From: Halioxenophilus sp033283405
GTDB taxonomy: Bacteria; Pseudomonadota; Gammaproteobacteria; Pseudomonadales; Cellvibrionaceae
Reading direction: 5' to 3'
Length of the DNA stretch: 64,000 nt
NCBI RefSeq assembly: GCF_033283405.1
Contig: NZ_JAWMQR010000004.1
Span: 1-64,000 of the forward strand
Part shown: piece after piece, positions 62,406-64,000 of the stretch
Numbering within the stretch: the first letter of the stretch is position 1
Layout of the letters: every line of letters starts with the position of its first letter
Notes under the pieces: generated by a model
Seen by the model: only the letters and a program-made list of their open reading frames with translations
Told to the model about the DNA's origin: nothing
The model's database searches: none
Made by a program: the position numbers and the translations under genes

Positions 62406-63284
62406 ATGACCAGCACACCACCCAAGGCCGCTATTGGCATCATTGGCGGTAGTGGGCTCTATCAAATGGATGCTCTGAAAAATATCGAAGAGTACTCGCT
62501 GGAGACCCCTTACGGCACGCCATCGGAAGTTTTGGTCAGCGGCACCATCGACGATATTGCCGTGGTTTTTCTCGCCCGCCACGGTCGCGGCCACCGTTTG
62601 ATCCCCTCCGAGGTGCCCTACCGGGCCAATATCTACGCGTTAAAAATGTGCGGCGTAAAATATCTGCTCTCCATCTCTGCGGTGGGCAGCCTGCAGGAGG
62701 AGTTGGCACCCAGGGATATGGTGATCCCCGATCAATTTATCGATCTTACCAAGTCACGTCAGAGTACTTTTTTTGGCCAGGGGGCCGTGGCCCACGTCTC
62801 CATGGCCGAACCGGTCTGCCCGACGCTTGCCGAGGTGCTGGCAGAGGCTGTGGCCGCGCTACCGGCCGAGCAGGCGGTCACCTGTCACCGTGGCGGTAGC
62901 TACGTCTGCATTGAGGGGCCACAATTCTCCAGCCTGGCGGAGTCGCACTGGTATCGCAGCATGGGGGCTTCGGTGATTGGCATGACCAACATGCCGGAGG
63001 CGAAATTGGCGCTGGAGGCACAAATCGCTTACGCCTCATTGGCCATGGTGACCGATTACGACTGCTGGCACCCGAAGGAGGACAACGTCTCGGCCGACAT
63101 GGCTCTGGCCAACCTGTTTGAGAACGCCGGCAAGGCGCAAAAAATTGTTGCTGAGGTGGTGCAGCGCCTGGGTAGCCAGATGCCCGTCAGTGCTGCCCAT
63201 CAGGCGCTGACCAAGGCACTGGTGACGCCATTCGAGCAGATGAGTGAAGCCACCCGCGCCCGGCTGCAGTTGCTGGCCACCTGA
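62406..63284 (+). CDS. mtnP: S-methyl-5'-thioadenosine phosphorylase-type enzyme
   Basis: 292 residues from MTSTPPKAAIGIIGGSGLYQ; AAGGGGA lies five bases upstream of this ATG, so I prefer it to 62388. Trimeric MTAP/PNP family: GIIGGSGLY, FLARHGRGHRLIPSEVPYRA, ISAVGSLQEELAPRDMVIPD, YVCIEGPQFSSLAESHWYRS, IGMTNMPEAKLALEAQIAYA, and VTDYDCWH. Phosphorolysis of 5'-methylthioadenosine to adenine and 5-methylthioribose-1-phosphate in salvage. Because of the arsS neighbour it could also act on 5'-dimethylarsinoyl-deoxyadenosine, a structural analogue (inference). Confidence 0.9.
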   Translation: MTSTPPKAAIGIIGGSGLYQMDALKNIEEYSLETPYGTPSEVLVSGTIDDIAVVFLARHGRGHRLIPSEVPYRANIYALKMCGVKYLLSISAVGSLQEELAPRDMVIPDQFIDLTKSRQSTFFGQGAVAHVSMAEPVCPTLAEVLAEAVAALPAEQAVTCHRGGSYVCIEGPQFSSLAESHWYRSMGASVIGMTNMPEAKLALEAQIAYASLAMVTDYDCWHPKEDNVSADMALANLFENAGKAQKIVAEVVQRLGSQMPVSAAHQALTKALVTPFEQMSEATRARLQLLAT

Positions 63285-63291
63285 GGCCGCC

Positions 63292-64000
63292 TTAACGCGG
63301 CATAAAGGCCACTTTTTTTACTGTCTCCAGCGGCCGCGGCTCGGCAATGTAGTAGCCCTGCAGATAATCGACACCTATCTCCTCAAGCTGCTCGACAATC
63401 GCCTTGGATTCAACGAACTCGGCGATGGTTTTCAAACCCAGCTCATGGCCCAGAGTATTGATCGACTGCACCATCACCCGATCGACGCGATTGGTGGCAA
63501 TGTCTTTAATAAATACACCGTCGATTTTCAAAAAGTCGACAGGCAGGTTTTTCAAATAGCCAAACGACGACAGGCCACTGCCAAAATCATCCAGCGAAAA
63601 GTAGCACCCCTTGGCCTTTAAGGCATTAATGAAGCGTTTGGCCGCCTCAAAATTGCCGATAGCGGCGGTCTCGGTGATTTCAAAACAGAGCGATGAACCT
63701 TCTACGCCATAGCGTTCAATAAACGCTGTAATTTCGTTCAAACAGCTCTTATCGCTGATGGTGGCACCAGATAAATTAATAGCGCACATTAACGGCTCAG
63801 TGGTGCCCTGCTTCTGATGATCGCCAAGCCAAGCCAGGGTGTTTTTCACCACCCACATATCCACCTCTTGAATCAGGCTGTAGCGCTCGGCGGTGGGAAT
63901 AAATGCCCCCGGCGGCACCAGCTTGCCATTTTCCGCGAGCATGCGTACAAACACCTCCACGTGCAGAGATTCATCGGCACTCGGTTGTAAAGGGGCAATA
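63292..64000 (-). CDS. EAL-domain c-di-GMP phosphodiesterase, C-terminal part
   Basis: The frame runs off the right edge, so the N-terminus (perhaps a GGDEF or sensor domain) is not visible. The EAL domain is nearly complete. The first Glu motif reads EVFVRM, followed by FIPTAERY, CAINLSG, CFEITETA, LDDFGSGLSSFGYLK, DFLKIDG, TIAEFVE and LQGYYIAEPRP. All metal-binding and catalytic residues appear present, so an active phosphodiesterase is likely. It converges on mtnP with eight bases between stops. Confidence 0.9.
   Translation of the reverse strand, partial: IAPLQPSADESLHVEVFVRMLAENGKLVPPGAFIPTAERYSLIQEVDMWVVKNTLAWLGDHQKQGTTEPLMCAINLSGATISDKSCLNEITAFIERYGVEGSSLCFEITETAAIGNFEAAKRFINALKAKGCYFSLDDFGSGLSSFGYLKNLPVDFLKIDGVFIKDIATNRVDRVMVQSINTLGHELGLKTIAEFVESKAIVEQLEEIGVDYLQGYYIAEPRPLETVKKVAFMPR

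Overview
The window looks like chromosome of a free-living, probably marine gammaproteobacterium. An order Cellvibrionales-type organism is my inference. The evidence is the ilvY/ilvC/pssA group, a monomeric NADP-isocitrate dehydrogenase, large TonB-dependent receptors, Na+-coupled amino-acid carriers, an ECF-sigma/FecR pair and an arsenosugar cluster. Coding density is high. I found no rRNA, tRNA, CRISPR array, prophage or complete insertion sequence. A stable-RNA-type promoter at the left edge points out of the window.

Layout. 1-4254: promoter leaving the window, pssA, ilvC, divergent ilvY, and an outer-membrane barrel. 4255-6454: a gene-poor stretch, a small SutA-like protein, and a SprA-related HEQAH metalloprotease with a partner carrying a flagellar-rod-type C-terminus. 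6743-15633: the most unusual region. A REC/winged-helix-like protein, a CvnD-type GTPase, two roadblock/LC7 proteins and a kinase-like/metallophosphoesterase fusion form one operon. Its last three genes are duplicated in tandem next to it, and a decayed 3' end of the GTPase gene marks the duplication scar. A divergent AAA+ ATPase lies upstream. 15695-23219: glyoxalase I, OmpW, a hotdog thioesterase, an ECF sigma/VWA pair, alanine dehydrogenase with a divergent Lrp-type regulator, and a TauE/SafE transporter. 23775-26913: an O-antigen-ligase-type protein, a glycosyltransferase and a second TauE/SafE protein.

26953-43247 is a peptide and nutrient acquisition block: a complete dipeptide ABC transporter (dppABCDF order), a divergent lipoprotein M2 peptidyl-dipeptidase, a FecI/FecR/TonB-receptor set with an STN signalling domain, and an Oar-like TonB receptor. 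43810-54494 is central metabolism and uptake: icd, a three-gene 2-oxoacid dehydrogenase E1alpha/E1beta/E2 operon without E3, a small exported protein, a DAACS symporter, an AGCS symporter and a third TauE/SafE protein.

54517-62171 is an arsenosugar-type operon on the minus strand: arsS, a TVP38-disulfide reductase fusion, a DUF547 protein, two glycosyltransferases (TIGR04283 and TIGR04282 types), arsM and a DUF3445 haem-oxygenase-like protein. A 270-bp MITE-like element sits just behind arsS. Divergent from arsS is an MTA-phosphorylase-type gene that could supply the missing deglycosylation step. The window ends inside an EAL-domain protein.
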